DNA of 64,000 bases from Bog-473 sp963750075 (GCA_963750075.1 CAVVPG010000007.1:1-64000), one strand, 5' to 3'; positions 8,155 to 17,292 are shown, counted from the stretch's first letter. Notes: a model not told the origin generated them from the sequence alone. Translations and numbers: made by a program.

Positions 8155-9519
8155 ATGGCAACGCGAGTCAGTGCCGACCAGGCCCGGGAGACAGCGGAGG
8201 CGGCTCGTGAGCAGGAATGGAAGCTGCCGAGCTTCGGCAAGGAGCTGTTCCTCGGTCACCTGCGCTTTGACCTGATCTACCCCCAGCCGCCCATCGACAC
8301 CGAAGCCCGCCGCCGCGGCGAGGCGTTCCTCGCCAAGTTCGGGGACTTCCTGGCCCGTGAAGTCGATCCGGGCGAGATCGAGCGAGAGGCCAAGATCCCC
8401 GACCGCGTGATTGACGGACTGAAGTCCATAGGAGCGCTGGGCATGAAGATCGAAGAGCGCTACGGCGGTCTCGAGCTGTCACAGCTCTACTACAGCCGGG
8501 CCCTCTCACTGGCCGGCAACTACCACTCAGCGATCCCCACGCTTCTCTCCGCCCACCAGTCGATCGGCGTCCCAGAGCCGCTGCGGCTCTTCGGAACCGA
8601 GGAACAGAAGGAGAAGTGGTTGCCGCTCGTCGCCCGCACCCACCTCTCGGCGTTCATGCTGACGGAGCCCGACGCCGGCTCGGACCCGGCGCGGCTCACG
8701 ACGACGGCCCTTCCGACCGGTGACGGGCGCGGCTACGTGGTCAGCGGGACGAAGCTGTGGGGGACCAACGGCACCGTGGCCGACGTCATGGTGGTCCTGG
8801 CCACCGTCCCTCCGAGCGAGGGGCACCGGGGCGGCATCACGGCCTTCATCATCCCGACCGACAGCCCGGGCGTGACAATCGAGCACCGGATCAGTTTCAT
8901 GGGACTCAGGGGCATCGAGAACTCCGAGACCCGTTTCGCCGATGTGTTCGTGCCCTCGGAAAACGTCATCGGCCAGGAGGGGCGCGGCCTGAAGATCGCC
9001 CTCACCACGCTCAACACCGGCCGTCTGTCGATACCGGGCATGGTCACGGGCACCGCTAAATGGGCGACGAAGGTTGCCCGGCAGTACGGGAACAGGCGCG
9101 TGCAGTGGGGCAAGCCGGTGGGACAGCACGATGCAGTCGCCCAGCGGATCGCTTTCATCGCTGCGACTGCCTTCGGTCTCGAATCGATCGTAGACGTCAC
9201 GAGCCGCATGGCCGACGACCAGCGAAACGACATTCGCATCGAGGCCGCTCTAGCCAAGCTCTATGCCTCCGAGCTCGGGTGGCGCGTGGCGGACGAGTTG
9301 GTCCAGGTTTTCGGCGGCCGCGGCTACGAGACGGCCGATTCGCTGCGGGAGCGCGGGGACATTCCTGTCCCCGTAGAGCAAGTGTTGCGCGATATGCGGG
9401 TCATCCCGACCAACGATCGAGGAGCGGTGCCTGCCCCCGAACGCCGGGACTGGGTGCCACCCTGCGGCACATCCGGGGCTACCAAGGGGAGTCTGTTGAG
9501 GACTCGAACGGATAGATGA
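8155..9519 (+). CDS. Acyl-CoA dehydrogenase, C-terminally truncated
   Basis: An acyl-CoA dehydrogenase-like flavoprotein of 454 residues starting at ATG 8155 behind GGGAGG. The N-terminal, beta and most of the C-terminal helical domain are present: FMLTEPDAGSDPARLTT (FAD/substrate region), NTGRLSIPGMVTGTAKWA, QVFGGRGYETADSLRERGD and PVEQVLRDMR. After this the family expects R-I-x-x-I-x-E-G-T/S with the catalytic glutamate. Here the frame reads VIPTNDRGAVPAPERRDW and then unrelated residues. No other frame restores the motif. The gene overlaps a convergent gene by 41 bases. A deletion has probably removed its 3' end, leaving an enzyme unlikely to dehydrogenate. Confidence 0.8.
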   Translation: MATRVSADQARETAEAAREQEWKLPSFGKELFLGHLRFDLIYPQPPIDTEARRRGEAFLAKFGDFLAREVDPGEIEREAKIPDRVIDGLKSIGALGMKIEERYGGLELSQLYYSRALSLAGNYHSAIPTLLSAHQSIGVPEPLRLFGTEEQKEKWLPLVARTHLSAFMLTEPDAGSDPARLTTTALPTGDGRGYVVSGTKLWGTNGTVADVMVVLATVPPSEGHRGGITAFIIPTDSPGVTIEHRISFMGLRGIENSETRFADVFVPSENVIGQEGRGLKIALTTLNTGRLSIPGMVTGTAKWATKVARQYGNRRVQWGKPVGQHDAVAQRIAFIAATAFGLESIVDVTSRMADDQRNDIRIEAALAKLYASELGWRVADELVQVFGGRGYETADSLRERGDIPVPVEQVLRDMRVIPTNDRGAVPAPERRDWVPPCGTSGATKGSLLRTRTDR

Positions 9520-9811
9520 CCTCCCGGAGGGCGGGGAGTTCTTCGACCAGTTCTCGATGCAATCGTTCGCGTTCTTGTTCGGGCGCAGCGAAGCGCTCCG
9601 GACCGGTATCGATGCCGAGGTGCTGGCTTAGCTTGATGAGGGCCACGTCGTAGGCGATCTCGTGAGCGACGACATGCGTTGGCCGTGCCCTCCTCGACTG
9701 ACGCACTGCATCCAGGTCGGCCAATGCGACCAGGAACGCGGCGACATGGTCGTGATCGGGAGCAGTCCCATAGCTCAGGGTCGCAGCGGTGAGCAGATCC
9801 CTGTAGGCCAT
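9479..9811 (-). CDS. Hypothetical protein
   Basis: A 110-residue protein starting MAYRDLLTAATLSYG at ATG 9811, with a TANNNT -10 box (9818-9823) 6 bases upstream. It is predicted all-helical, with alternating acidic and basic heptads (PEQERERLHRELVEELPALRE). It has high third-position GC. Family not recognised. Its 3' end overlaps the truncated dehydrogenase by 41 bases, consistent with a rearrangement having joined two unrelated segments. Confidence 0.55.
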   Translation of the reverse strand: MAYRDLLTAATLSYGTAPDHDHVAAFLVALADLDAVRQSRRARPTHVVAHEIAYDVALIKLSQHLGIDTGPERFAAPEQERERLHRELVEELPALREVIYPFESSTDSPW

Positions 9812-9817
9812 GTCGTC

Positions 9818-9823
9818 AACGTA
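9818..9823 (-). promoter_or_regulatory. -10 box TACGTT
   Basis: TACGTT on the minus strand lies 6 bases upstream of ATG 9811. This is leaderless spacing and supports that start. Confidence 0.4.
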
Positions 9824-10079
9824 AAAAGTGGCCGGTGGCGATTCTAGGGACTTTGGTCCCAAACGCTGCCGCAAGTGACAAACGTCCCTATCCGTTTACG
9901 CCCCTGCACGCGACATTGATGTCATTGGCCAAACGCGGGTGACCGCTCAAGAGCGAGGACGTATCTGTGAGGGTTCCCAGAGTTGCGCCGAGGGCCAATG
10001 TTGGTGAGGAAACTGAGCCGCCTCCCGCACTGGGTCGGCCCGAGGATTTGCACCTGCCCCAGTTACAGCCGGGACTGAG

Positions 10080-10334
10080 TCACGCGCCAGGCGGTGGATT
10101 CCCGAATCGGACGCCCTCGGTGTCGCGAGGTTGGAACGCGCCTGGGCGGAGCGTATCTGTGGTGACGTTCATGGCCTTACGCAAGCGATCGCTGAAGCGC
10201 GCAATCGACTCGTCACCGAGATCGGCTCTCGCTCTGGCGGCTACTTCGGCCCAGTCGATGTCATAGGGGCGGGGTCGTGGGGGGATCACCGTGAGCGAGT
10301 GTACGACGCGGCTCGCGTACGCGCGCTTGGCCAT
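10080..10334 (-). CDS. Hypothetical small protein
   Basis: An 84-residue frame starting MAKRAYASRVVHSLTVIPPR, with the helical centre WAEVAARARADLGDESIARF. Third-position GC is clearly higher than in the overlapping plus-strand frame (10131-10373), so the minus strand is preferred. No family recognised. Isolated in a gene-poor stretch. Confidence 0.45.
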   Translation of the reverse strand: MAKRAYASRVVHSLTVIPPRPRPYDIDWAEVAARARADLGDESIARFSDRLRKAMNVTTDTLRPGAFQPRDTEGVRFGNPPPGA

Positions 10335-10528
10335 ACCTCGGTAGCAGAGATGATCCCCCGACGATGTCGATGAGTCGTCTGCGGTCGCGGGAATATAGGT
10401 AAACGGAATCTCTGCACCTGAAGTTGAGGTCTATCTCTCTGGTCGTAACTCAGAAACGCGTTAGGTCGGGTAGTGGTCCAGGTTGTCGAGTCCGCGATCC
10501 GACACCCCCGTCACGCCACTATGGACCT

Positions 10529-10726
10529 GTGGCTCGACCTCCAACCCGCGCAACCGTGGCTGAAGCTGCGAAGGCCCTCCGTAATCTCCTGGCCGCCATT
10601 GACGCTGGGGAGATTGAGGCCGACGACCCCAAGGCCCGAGCACTCAGACGGCAATTGGAGGGAGCTGCGGCAGGGTGGGAGGAGACGTCGCGGGGCGGAC
10701 CGGAGGGACCCAAGCCAGGAGAATGA
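10529..10726 (+). CDS. Small hypothetical protein of mobile-element type
   Basis: A 65-residue frame from GTG 10529 (VARPPTRATVAEAAKALRNL). The middle, LLAAIDAGEIEADDPKARAL, resembles short helical proteins often found beside actinobacterial mobile genes. No function known. A CACTAT -10-like box lies 6 bases upstream. Its presence near an integrase remnant suits an element scar. Confidence 0.5.
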   Translation: MARPPTRATVAEAAKALRNLLAAIDAGEIEADDPKARALRRQLEGAAAGWEETSRGGPEGPKPGE

Positions 10727-11032
10727 TTGCCCCGACCCCTGCCCCACTTCGGCACAGCACTTTCGGGATACCCCCATGAAAGTGGACTCCAAGCGCGCTT
10801 GAGGGCAGCTGCCGGCCGCCGTTGTTGAAACATTGTGCAAACGGAGTCCGGTCGGCTCTATTTCGGCACCACACGGCAGTGTCAGCATCCCAACTGAGGG
10901 GCGGTGTTCTCTAGGAGCGTCACCGCCCCTCGCCATCGGATCAGGGTCGGGTCGCCTTGGGGGCAACGAGCCGCCGCAGGCGACTCTTCCAACCCCATCC
11001 CATTACGCGGGCCGGGGGCAGGGTTCCTCGGC
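10727..11032. other. 306-base gap
   Basis: No gene, repeat or regulatory structure that I can support. Confidence 0.4.
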
Positions 11033-11463
11033 TCAACGTTCCACGACATCTACCAGGTCGGCGCCCAGCTCGGTACGGGGTGGGTCAGGACGCAGCGAGG
11101 CTCCGAGACGGTCCGCGACCTCCCGATGACGCTCGGCCATAGCGTGCTGGTAGCGCAACGCCTCGCTGTGGGTGCGGTCTCCAAGGCGCTGCATCAGTTC
11201 GGGAAGCATGGCGCCAACGACCGCGGTGCACGTCGGACCCGAGCCGCGCGGGTCGTGGAAACGCAGCCGCTCACACCGACAGAGCGGCAGGCATCAGCCC
11301 AACGCGGCCGGAACTTCGTCCTACGAAGCGGGTGACCCTCCGGGCTGGTGAACACCAACGCGCCGGCCTCGGCGCCCACGTAGCGGGCCAGGTGATCCTC
11401 GAGGATCGGGACGAGCTCGGCCGGGAGGTCGACCGTCCGGCCGCTGTCCGTCTTGGGTGCCAT
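11033..11463 (-). pseudogene. Tyrosine recombinase (phage integrase) remnant, frameshifted
   Basis: The catalytic C-terminal part of a tyrosine recombinase in two frames. The first (from 11463) reads PKTDSGRTVDLPAELVPILE and LVFTSPEGHPLRRTKFRPRW, then breaks near 11270. The second continues RLRFHDPRGSGPTCTAVVGA, LPELMQRLGDRTHSEALRYQ and ends at 11033. The HxxR box is seen as HDPR and the tyrosine lies in LRYQHA, but the usual LGHRTHS histidine is Asp (LGDRTHS). The N-terminal half is missing. The copy is dead, and marks an old integration event. Confidence 0.85.
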
Positions 11464-11937
11464 GAAGGCGGTAGGGATTCCGCGACCCGATCAAGGCGAA
11501 GCGCCAGATCGTCACGGACGGCCTCCGGGCGCCGCCTCAAGAACGAACGGCGTGCACTCAAGAAGCCCGGAACTGCCGGCCGTCATCGAGCCAGAACTGA
11601 GAGGTTCCTGTGTTGTCGCCCGACCCCTCGCCGCTCCCGCCACTGCCCCAAGGGGCTACGGCGCGGGGCAGGATCCGGCCGCCGCCGGCACCGGCTGCGC
11701 CGGCATCGGATCCCGAGGCGAACCGGATCCGGTGTTCTGCACGACGGCGATAATGGCGCAAGAATCGGGCGGACGCATCAAATATGAATTGTCGCCTGCA
11801 CGAGTGCGGCAGGTTGGTGCGAAGTCACGGTTAAGACGCGCAACGTTCTGGTCAACGTAGGCACGTTTAGCGCGCAACGTTCAGTGAAGTGTTGTGCTGG
11901 GGTTGTTCGGCTTGCGTCGACCTGGAAGGCTGGTTTG
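11464..11937. other. Decayed region with 12-bp direct repeat
   Basis: No intact gene. The minus-strand frame upstream of the integrase remnant (RRRPEAVRDDLALRLDRVAE) may be more of the dead recombinase. Two copies of a 12-bp repeat lie at 11837-11848 and 11871-11882. Confidence 0.4.
11837..11882. repeat. 12-bp direct repeat pair
   Basis: CGCGCAACGTTC occurs at 11837-11848 and 11871-11882, 34 bases apart start to start. It lies 56 bases upstream of the next gene. It could be a tandem operator or a scar of element insertion. Confidence 0.5.
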
Positions 11938-12207
11938 ATGTCGGTAGCCGAAGCGAAGCAGTTGTCGTTCTTCCGCGCGGATGACTACGCGGTCTCTCCG
12001 CCGAGTTACGCGGACGGGCTGTTGGCATTTCTGGGAATCAGGCGGCCTGTCTGTCGTTGCGGCGATCCTTATAAGTCACACCAGCACTACCGCAAAGGCG
12101 CCGATTGCTCTTTCTGCCGATGCGAGCGCTATGGGCCTGTGCTGTTCAAACCCAGTCCTCGCGGGGAGCGATCCGCTCGCCTTCTGAGACAATTGCGACT
12201 GTCTTAG
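11938..12207 (+). CDS. Small Cys/His protein, probable metal-binding
   Basis: An 89-residue protein from ATG 11938 with a GAAGG ribosome site. Residues 39-62 form a compact metal-site pattern, CRCGDPYKSHQHYRKGADC then SFCRC (Cys39, Cys41, His48, His50, Cys57, Cys60, Cys62). Short actinobacterial proteins with a similar Cys-Gly ... His-Tyr-Arg ... Asp-Cys ... Cys pattern are, as I recall, widespread and uncharacterised. The rest has no recognisable domain. The sequence is less GC-rich than the core genes, suggesting transfer. Confidence 0.6.
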   Translation: MSVAEAKQLSFFRADDYAVSPPSYADGLLAFLGIRRPVCRCGDPYKSHQHYRKGADCSFCRCERYGPVLFKPSPRGERSARLLRQLRLS

Positions 12208-12551
12208 ACAATGGAGCAGCCTCATTATTAGGTGCGGAACTGCTCTCGATGAGGCGATACGCATCTACTCGTTGTAGCAAACGCCACATCGAGACAGGAA
12301 ACGGTCGTCGGAAAATCCGAGTGGTGCCCCTGAGTGCCCGTTTCAGCGGTTCCGCGATGCCCTCAAGACTCTCGACTTCTGGCCGATAGTTGGCGTGGGG
12401 CGGGGAGCGTTGTGCTCTCCGTCTGGTGGGCTCAACCCCGGACCTTAGCGAGGTCATCGACCAGCGTGTCGAGGCGATTTGCGAATGGCTCCAACGGTTC
12501 TGCAGATGCTGGCCTCCAAAGACGTTCTTGGGAGAAGGAGGGTCCAAACAA
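12208..12551. other. 344-base gap
   Basis: No supported gene. A plus-strand frame is open through the gap into the PilZ gene, but it lacks coding character before ATG 12552. Confidence 0.4.
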
Positions 12552-12902
12552 ATGAACTTCCGTCGACGAGTACCACGTCAACCTGCCGGCTGGGATGGGA
12601 CCTGCGAAATTGAGGGGGAGTTCGCTGCCAGGTGCCGGATCATCGACATCTCGATGCTCGGCGTCGGCGTCACACTCGATCACCCCTCGCCGTACGCGCT
12701 CGTGGGTCGTCGCATCTCTGTCTATGTTCCCGCGGTGGGTGACTCGGCCAGCATCCGACTTGAAGGCAAGATCACCAACGCCAAGCTAACTCTCAGGACG
12801 AGCGTCCGCGTTGGCATCGAGTTCGATAGTCCGCCCGCGGAGCTCGTGAGCAAGCTAGGTGGCAGCGCAAAGGCGCGCGTCCGTCATATGCGCGCTCGCT
12901 AG
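12552..12902 (+). CDS. PilZ-domain protein
   Basis: A 116-residue single-domain PilZ protein, the family that binds cyclic di-GMP. The two signature elements are present: the arginine cluster FRRRVPR at residues 3-9 (RxxxR) and IDISMLGVG at 31-39 (D/NxSxxG). ATG 12552 follows GAAGGAGGG at suitable spacing. No diguanylate cyclase or phosphodiesterase lies in the window. The target process is unknown. It converges on the sortase-substrate gene. Confidence 0.8.
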   Translation: MNFRRRVPRQPAGWDGTCEIEGEFAARCRIIDISMLGVGVTLDHPSPYALVGRRISVYVPAVGDSASIRLEGKITNAKLTLRTSVRVGIEFDSPPAELVSKLGGSAKARVRHMRAR

Positions 12903-12945
12903 AAGTCCCCGAGCTGCCGGTTCACCGACTCGCGTTGCCGGCACC

Positions 12946-14055
12946 CTAGTTCGAGACTGATCCGGGGCTGCGCCGGCGCCGGCGGGCGACCAGCACCAGG
13001 GCGGTGCCGAGTAGCAGGGCGCCGAAGCCGACGATGACTTGCTGCGACACGTACGCACCGGTGACTGCGAGCGCAGGGGTGGTGCGCGGCGGCGTCGTCG
13101 GCGTCGTCGGTGTCGTCGTCGGTGTCGTGACGGCGGTGATCGCTACAGTGGTCGGGGTAACCGTCGCGGGCGCGGTGGTGACCGCGGAGACCGCGAAACA
13201 CTCGGCTGGGCCGCTGGCCGTCGTGTAGTTGTCGTTCGAGGCCGGCGTATACGTCGAGTAGAAGCAGTACATCCCAGGGTTGGCCGGCTGATATGTGGTC
13301 GCCAGGTTGTAGGTCGAAGCATCGCCGGAGGTCGACGACGGGCTGCTCACCGTGCCGACGAGCGTGCCGCCACTGGAGCACGTGGTGCCACCCGTGGCGA
13401 CCTGGCAGACCGAGAAACTGACCGAGCCGGCTGGGTCGCCACCTACGGGATTGCCCGTGACCGTGGCGGTGTCTCCCCAGCTGTTGCCGACTGCAGTGCT
13501 GCCGGGCGGCACAAGGGCCGTCGTAATGGTCGGTGCGCTCGGGACGCAGCCATTGGGCAGTGCAAGCTGTGAGAGCGAGGTACTCAACGTTCCAGTCACG
13601 AACCTCCCGTCGGTCCACGTCGCGCTCCAGTCCACGGTGATGGGCGTGGTGGGCGTAAGCACCGCGAGCTCGGTCGCGGTCAGATCCTGGGTGAAGTCCT
13701 GAGACGCAGCGGCGGGAGGCGTTGCATTCGCAGTCGGGGACGCTGCAATGGAGAGGGCGGTCGTGCTGAGGGTGCCTTGCGTCGTCGAGAAGGTACCCGT
13801 CTCGGATAGGTTCCAGTTGTTGTAGATGGTCCAGGTGAGGGTGGCTCCGGCTCCGGAGCCGGGCGGGTTGCACGCCGCCGTCACTGACTCGAAGATGTTG
13901 TTGTGGGCGGAGGCCTCGGTGGCGAAGACGACGAGCCCGGCGAGGGCCAACACCGACGCCAAACCTCCCTGGACGAGCAGGCGACCCCGGCCGATGCGGT
14001 TTGCCTCACGTGCACTCCGACCTGAAGATTTCCAACGCAGCCATGCTGTTTGCAT
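12946..14055 (-). CDS. Secreted cell-wall protein with LAVTG (class E) sorting signal
   Basis: A 369-residue exported protein. The N-terminus has a basic stretch, then a hydrophobic signal (GGLASVLALAGLVVFATEAS) ending near ASA. The body is Thr/Ser/Ala-rich beta structure with an Ig-like segment (SWGDTATVTGNPVGGDPAGS) containing Cys pairs, followed by a Thr-Pro linker. The C-terminus is a full sortase signal: LAVTG, a hydrophobic helix (VIVGFGALLLGTALVLVA) and RRRRR. LAxTG is the class E sortase motif of high-GC actinobacteria, so the protein is probably wall-anchored. No sortase is present here. ATG 14055 is preferred over the TTG at 14082. Confidence 0.8.
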   Translation of the reverse strand: MQTAWLRWKSSGRSAREANRIGRGRLLVQGGLASVLALAGLVVFATEASAHNNIFESVTAACNPPGSGAGATLTWTIYNNWNLSETGTFSTTQGTLSTTALSIAASPTANATPPAAASQDFTQDLTATELAVLTPTTPITVDWSATWTDGRFVTGTLSTSLSQLALPNGCVPSAPTITTALVPPGSTAVGNSWGDTATVTGNPVGGDPAGSVSFSVCQVATGGTTCSSGGTLVGTVSSPSSTSGDASTYNLATTYQPANPGMYCFYSTYTPASNDNYTTASGPAECFAVSAVTTAPATVTPTTVAITAVTTPTTTPTTPTTPPRTTPALAVTGAYVSQQVIVGFGALLLGTALVLVARRRRRSPGSVSN

Positions 14056-14858
14056 ACCGCCTCGCCTTCTCGTGATCGCCAAATATCCCTTTGTGGCTCG
14101 GGCGCCGATTGTAAGCGTCTTTCACAACGGCGCAACAACCGTTTCGCTCCCACCAGCCGGAAGTTCTGCCGATACAGGGCGCACCCAGGGACGTTGGTCC
14201 GTATGTCCGCCATAGGCGAGGTGGCGCTGAGGCGCCACTCGTCTGGTGACCGTGGCATTATCGGGATGGGCTGCGACCAAGGTTGTCCCAGTTCGCCGGC
14301 TCGGGGGGACATCTTGACCTCGCATCCCGGCTGGCCTCGCAGCGGAGACGACAGGCACGGGGTCGGCTGGACCTAACCTGCTCGACCCTTATACCGGGTC
14401 CGGTGCCCCCGACCGCCACGCGGTCATGGGTAAGGCCAGGGAGACAGATTCCAGACGGGGTTTGTTTCCGTCCCCCTCCGAGACGCGCTGTAATGCACCG
14501 GCCGCCCGTCACGCCGATGACCCTTCGACGGTGGTCGTGGGTGACGCGGACCCCTAGTTCGGCGTAGGCCTCAGCCTCGTACTGCGGGTCGGCCTCGGCC
14601 AGCACGGGGTCGAGATGTCTCGTGGCTCGAGGACCAGCGGGTGACACCGCTCCAGGTGAACATCCCTCGTGGGGCGCCCGACCCGACCTGAAGACCCAAC
14701 AAGCGTTCGACGGTCAGACTTGCTGCCAGATATCACTCCCTAGATCCTGTGCTTCTGGGAATGTTTGCCTCGTCACGCAGAAGGGTATGTGTGCGACGCA
14801 AGCCTGCCGGGGGGGCCGCAGGTCAGAGGGACCACAAAATCGGCCAAGGGGGAACATC
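14056..14858. other. 803-base gap
   Basis: No supported gene, RNA or repeat. It contains upstream regions of two divergent exported-protein genes. Confidence 0.4.
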
Positions 14859-15830
14859 TTGGTACTCGTCCGCTTCATCAGAGTCTTCCTGTTCGCGTCC
14901 GTGATCACGTTGTCATGCGGCGCAACCGTCCTCGTAAGTGCGCCTGCTTCGGGTGGCGCCACGACGCCGGCGTCTCCGTCGGCGAGTACGGGTCCCAAGT
15001 GCACCTTCAACGGAAGCTCGCTGCCGTTGGTGACGGGAGAGTCCGCGGGCAGCAAAATCGCCGTCGACTGCACGGGCCTGCCGCCGCTCCATCCCTACCT
15101 GTTGGTCGGCGCGAGCCTCGTCCTCGCGATCGATCCAGCGGCCGCGCCCCTGCTGTCGGGTCAGTTGACCTCTTTCTCAGGACTCATGGCGCTGTTGACG
15201 GCGCTGAAGGAGATTGACCTGCCCTCGGCCATTACTCCGATCTCCGACCTCTTCGGGAACCTCAACGTCAGTTGGACCGTACCGAGCTTCCAACCGCTGG
15301 ACCCGAATGCCTCCTGCCCCCCCACACAACAAGAGTTCAACTCGGGACTGCTCGGCTGTGCCTTGGCCATGATCGACCTCACCAGCTTCAAGCCCGTGGG
15401 AGCTGGAAGCGCGTTGTTCGAATACGCAGGGTTCCCCCTCCTCCCTCCCAAGCCGACAATGGCCCTCTCTGCTTCGAAGGCCGTTCAGAAGCAGTTGGTG
15501 TCAGTCAGTGATGCCAACGGCGCAACCACCTACTGGTGGCTGCCCACGTTGAGCGCCCTTGAGTCGGCGCTCGTAACCGGAGCGGGCTCAGCGCCGAAGG
15601 TGACGGTCACCCTTGTGCAGAAGGGCAAGTCCTTCCCGGCGCCGTCAACTGCTCACGTGACGGCGGCGACCTACAACGGGGGGGTCTTCACCCCGCCGGT
15701 CCTGTCGGGAGGTTTCACGGTCCCGACAACGGTGACTGGTCTCGTGACGGTTGACCTTCGGCTGACCGCGCCACTCGATGGCATACCCCTGGCCAATACC
15801 GCCTCGGCTCCCCTCCTCATAAACAAGTGA
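14859..15830 (+). CDS. Secreted protein of unknown function
   Basis: A 323-residue protein from TTG 14859, seven bases after AAGGGGG. The signal peptide follows at once (VRFIRVFLFASVITLSCGAT ... VSAPASGG). The mature part is rich in Ser, Pro and Leu, with two Cys pairs (GPKCTF ... IAVDCTG and ASCPPTQ ... LLGCALA). A beta-rich C-terminal part reads VTVTLVQKGKSFPAPSTAHV and ends without an anchor. No family recognised. Longer upstream frames lack a ribosome site and would bury the signal peptide. Confidence 0.65.
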   Translation: MVLVRFIRVFLFASVITLSCGATVLVSAPASGGATTPASPSASTGPKCTFNGSSLPLVTGESAGSKIAVDCTGLPPLHPYLLVGASLVLAIDPAAAPLLSGQLTSFSGLMALLTALKEIDLPSAITPISDLFGNLNVSWTVPSFQPLDPNASCPPTQQEFNSGLLGCALAMIDLTSFKPVGAGSALFEYAGFPLLPPKPTMALSASKAVQKQLVSVSDANGATTYWWLPTLSALESALVTGAGSAPKVTVTLVQKGKSFPAPSTAHVTAATYNGGVFTPPVLSGGFTVPTTVTGLVTVDLRLTAPLDGIPLANTASAPLLINK

Positions 15831-16741
15831 CCCGGAACACCTGGCTGGGCCGTCGCCCTGCGGCATCTTGCGCATGGGCACTCATGGCATCAATCCGCCA
15901 GGATCGCTCTTAGAGCCGCTCTCACCCCTGGGGCGTCGCGGCCTGGACCGGAGGAGGCTCCCAGCGGCCCGCGGCGACGGCGGCTCCAGGCCCATTAACC
16001 CGCAGGACGACCTCGAACGGCCCCGTCAGGAGCCGGAAGCCAGCTCGTCGTAGGGGCTGACGGCTGCGAGGCCGAGATCGTGACTGAGAGCGAAACCGCC
16101 GTGCCCCTTCACAGGCCCGCGATCCTGCGCGACGTTCTTGCGAGCTTGTTCCCCGGACATCAATCGAGCGGTCGTCGGCGCGCTTGCCTTCGCGTGAGAG
16201 CGTCGCGGTCCTGGGTGACCTTTGTGCGGGTCAACGCCCATTGCGCCGAACCGCTGGCCCCGGAAGGCCCGGCCGGGGATCGTGTAAGAGAACGCGTCGA
16301 CGGGCTCTGCTGACGAGCGCTCCGCGGGGCCGTCCTTTGCCCCGCGGTCCGTGTTCCTCCGCAAGCGACGCGCCACTGCGCAGCCCTTGGGGTGACCTGG
16401 GCGTGCCCGTCGCCGTGCTGGTTCGACCTTGGCCAAGCACGAGGTGGCCGGCTGCCCTACGGAAGAACTGAGGCCGGAAACACCCGGCCCGAAGAGGCCG
16501 CCCACTTTGTGGCACCCAAGATGGGGCGTTGCGCTACCCCTACGGCACCGGCTTAGCGTCGAATCGGGACGCGTCAACCATCCCCAAATCTCCTGGCGTG
16601 ATCCCGTCCCCCGGGGTCGTTCAACTGTGACCCCGACGAAGCAAACCTCCCGGGCTTTGGCGTCGGGTCGGGGGGTTTCTTCGCGTTCTGGGGCACAACC
16701 GCGGCAATCGACCCACGGGCAGGTCGGTGCCACCCGCGGCA
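15831..16741. other. 911-base gap
   Basis: No supported gene. A 249-codon minus-strand frame (16026-16775) has no recognisable domain and protein-like composition is poor. A terminator-like hairpin lies at 16643-16678. Confidence 0.4.
16643..16678 (-). terminator. Terminator-like hairpin downstream of lipoprotein gene
   Basis: AAACCTCCC (16643-16651) pairs with GGGGGGTTT (16670-16678), nine pairs with one G-U. It lies about 64 bases past the lipoprotein stop. A TTTCTT run follows on the plus strand, so it could act in both directions. Confidence 0.5.
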
Positions 16742-17134
16742 TTACCCAGTGGCGGGAATTAGCCCCTTCTGGCAAACGATCTGCGCTCTGTCGCCGGCAC
16801 TGCTCCCTGCCAAGGTGGTCACCTCGCTGTACTCCTCAGCGGTAGCACCCGCCGCAACCGTGATCTGAACGGGGCCGTAGTCGCCGAGCTGCATCGAGCC
16901 GTTCAGCACGAGGACCTCGCAAGTCGCGAGCTGGGGCGTGCTTGTGCCGTTGGTCGCATTCCACCTGACCATGTCCGAGAGCTGGCTGGTCGTGCTCACA
17001 GAGACAACCTTCGTACTGAGAGCGGGACCGGAGCTCGAACGAGTCGATGTGCTCTGCTGACCTGGCGAACGGCTGGAGCAGCCGGCGCACGCACAGAGCG
17101 CCACGAGGACGAAGACCACCTTCAAGGCCCGCAC
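16742..17134 (-). CDS. Putative lipoprotein
   Basis: A 130-residue protein whose N-terminus is a lipoprotein signal (VRALKVVFVLVALCACAG then Cys19). After the Cys is a Ser/Thr-rich linker and then a small domain with Cys residues (LATCEVLVLNGSMQLGDYG, QIVCQKGLIPATG), probably a disulfide. GTG 17134 gives a signal peptide of normal length; GTG 17176 adds 14 residues and remains possible. No family recognised. Surface-located by prediction. Confidence 0.6.
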   Translation of the reverse strand: MRALKVVFVLVALCACAGCSSRSPGQQSTSTRSSSGPALSTKVVSVSTTSQLSDMVRWNATNGTSTPQLATCEVLVLNGSMQLGDYGPVQITVAAGATAEEYSEVTTLAGSSAGDRAQIVCQKGLIPATG

Positions 17135-17292
17135 GTGGCCGGACGGTACCAGTCGGAAACCGATCCTGACAATCACGGGAAGCGTCTCAGCACCCTTCTC
17201 GCCGCTCGAGAGCCTTGAGCAGCAATCGACCCGTGATTGGAAGACGTTCAGGGACCGATGGGGGGACTTGCACCAGATCGGGCCGCCTCGGT

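Noticed and set aside
10131..10373. 80-codon plus-strand frame overlapping the 84-residue minus-strand gene
   Set aside because: Lower third-position GC than the opposite frame and no start signal.
16026..16775. 249-codon minus-strand frame in the 911-base gap; GVDPHK recalled IS110 transposases
   Set aside because: The short string is not followed by other transposase motifs, and composition is not protein-like.
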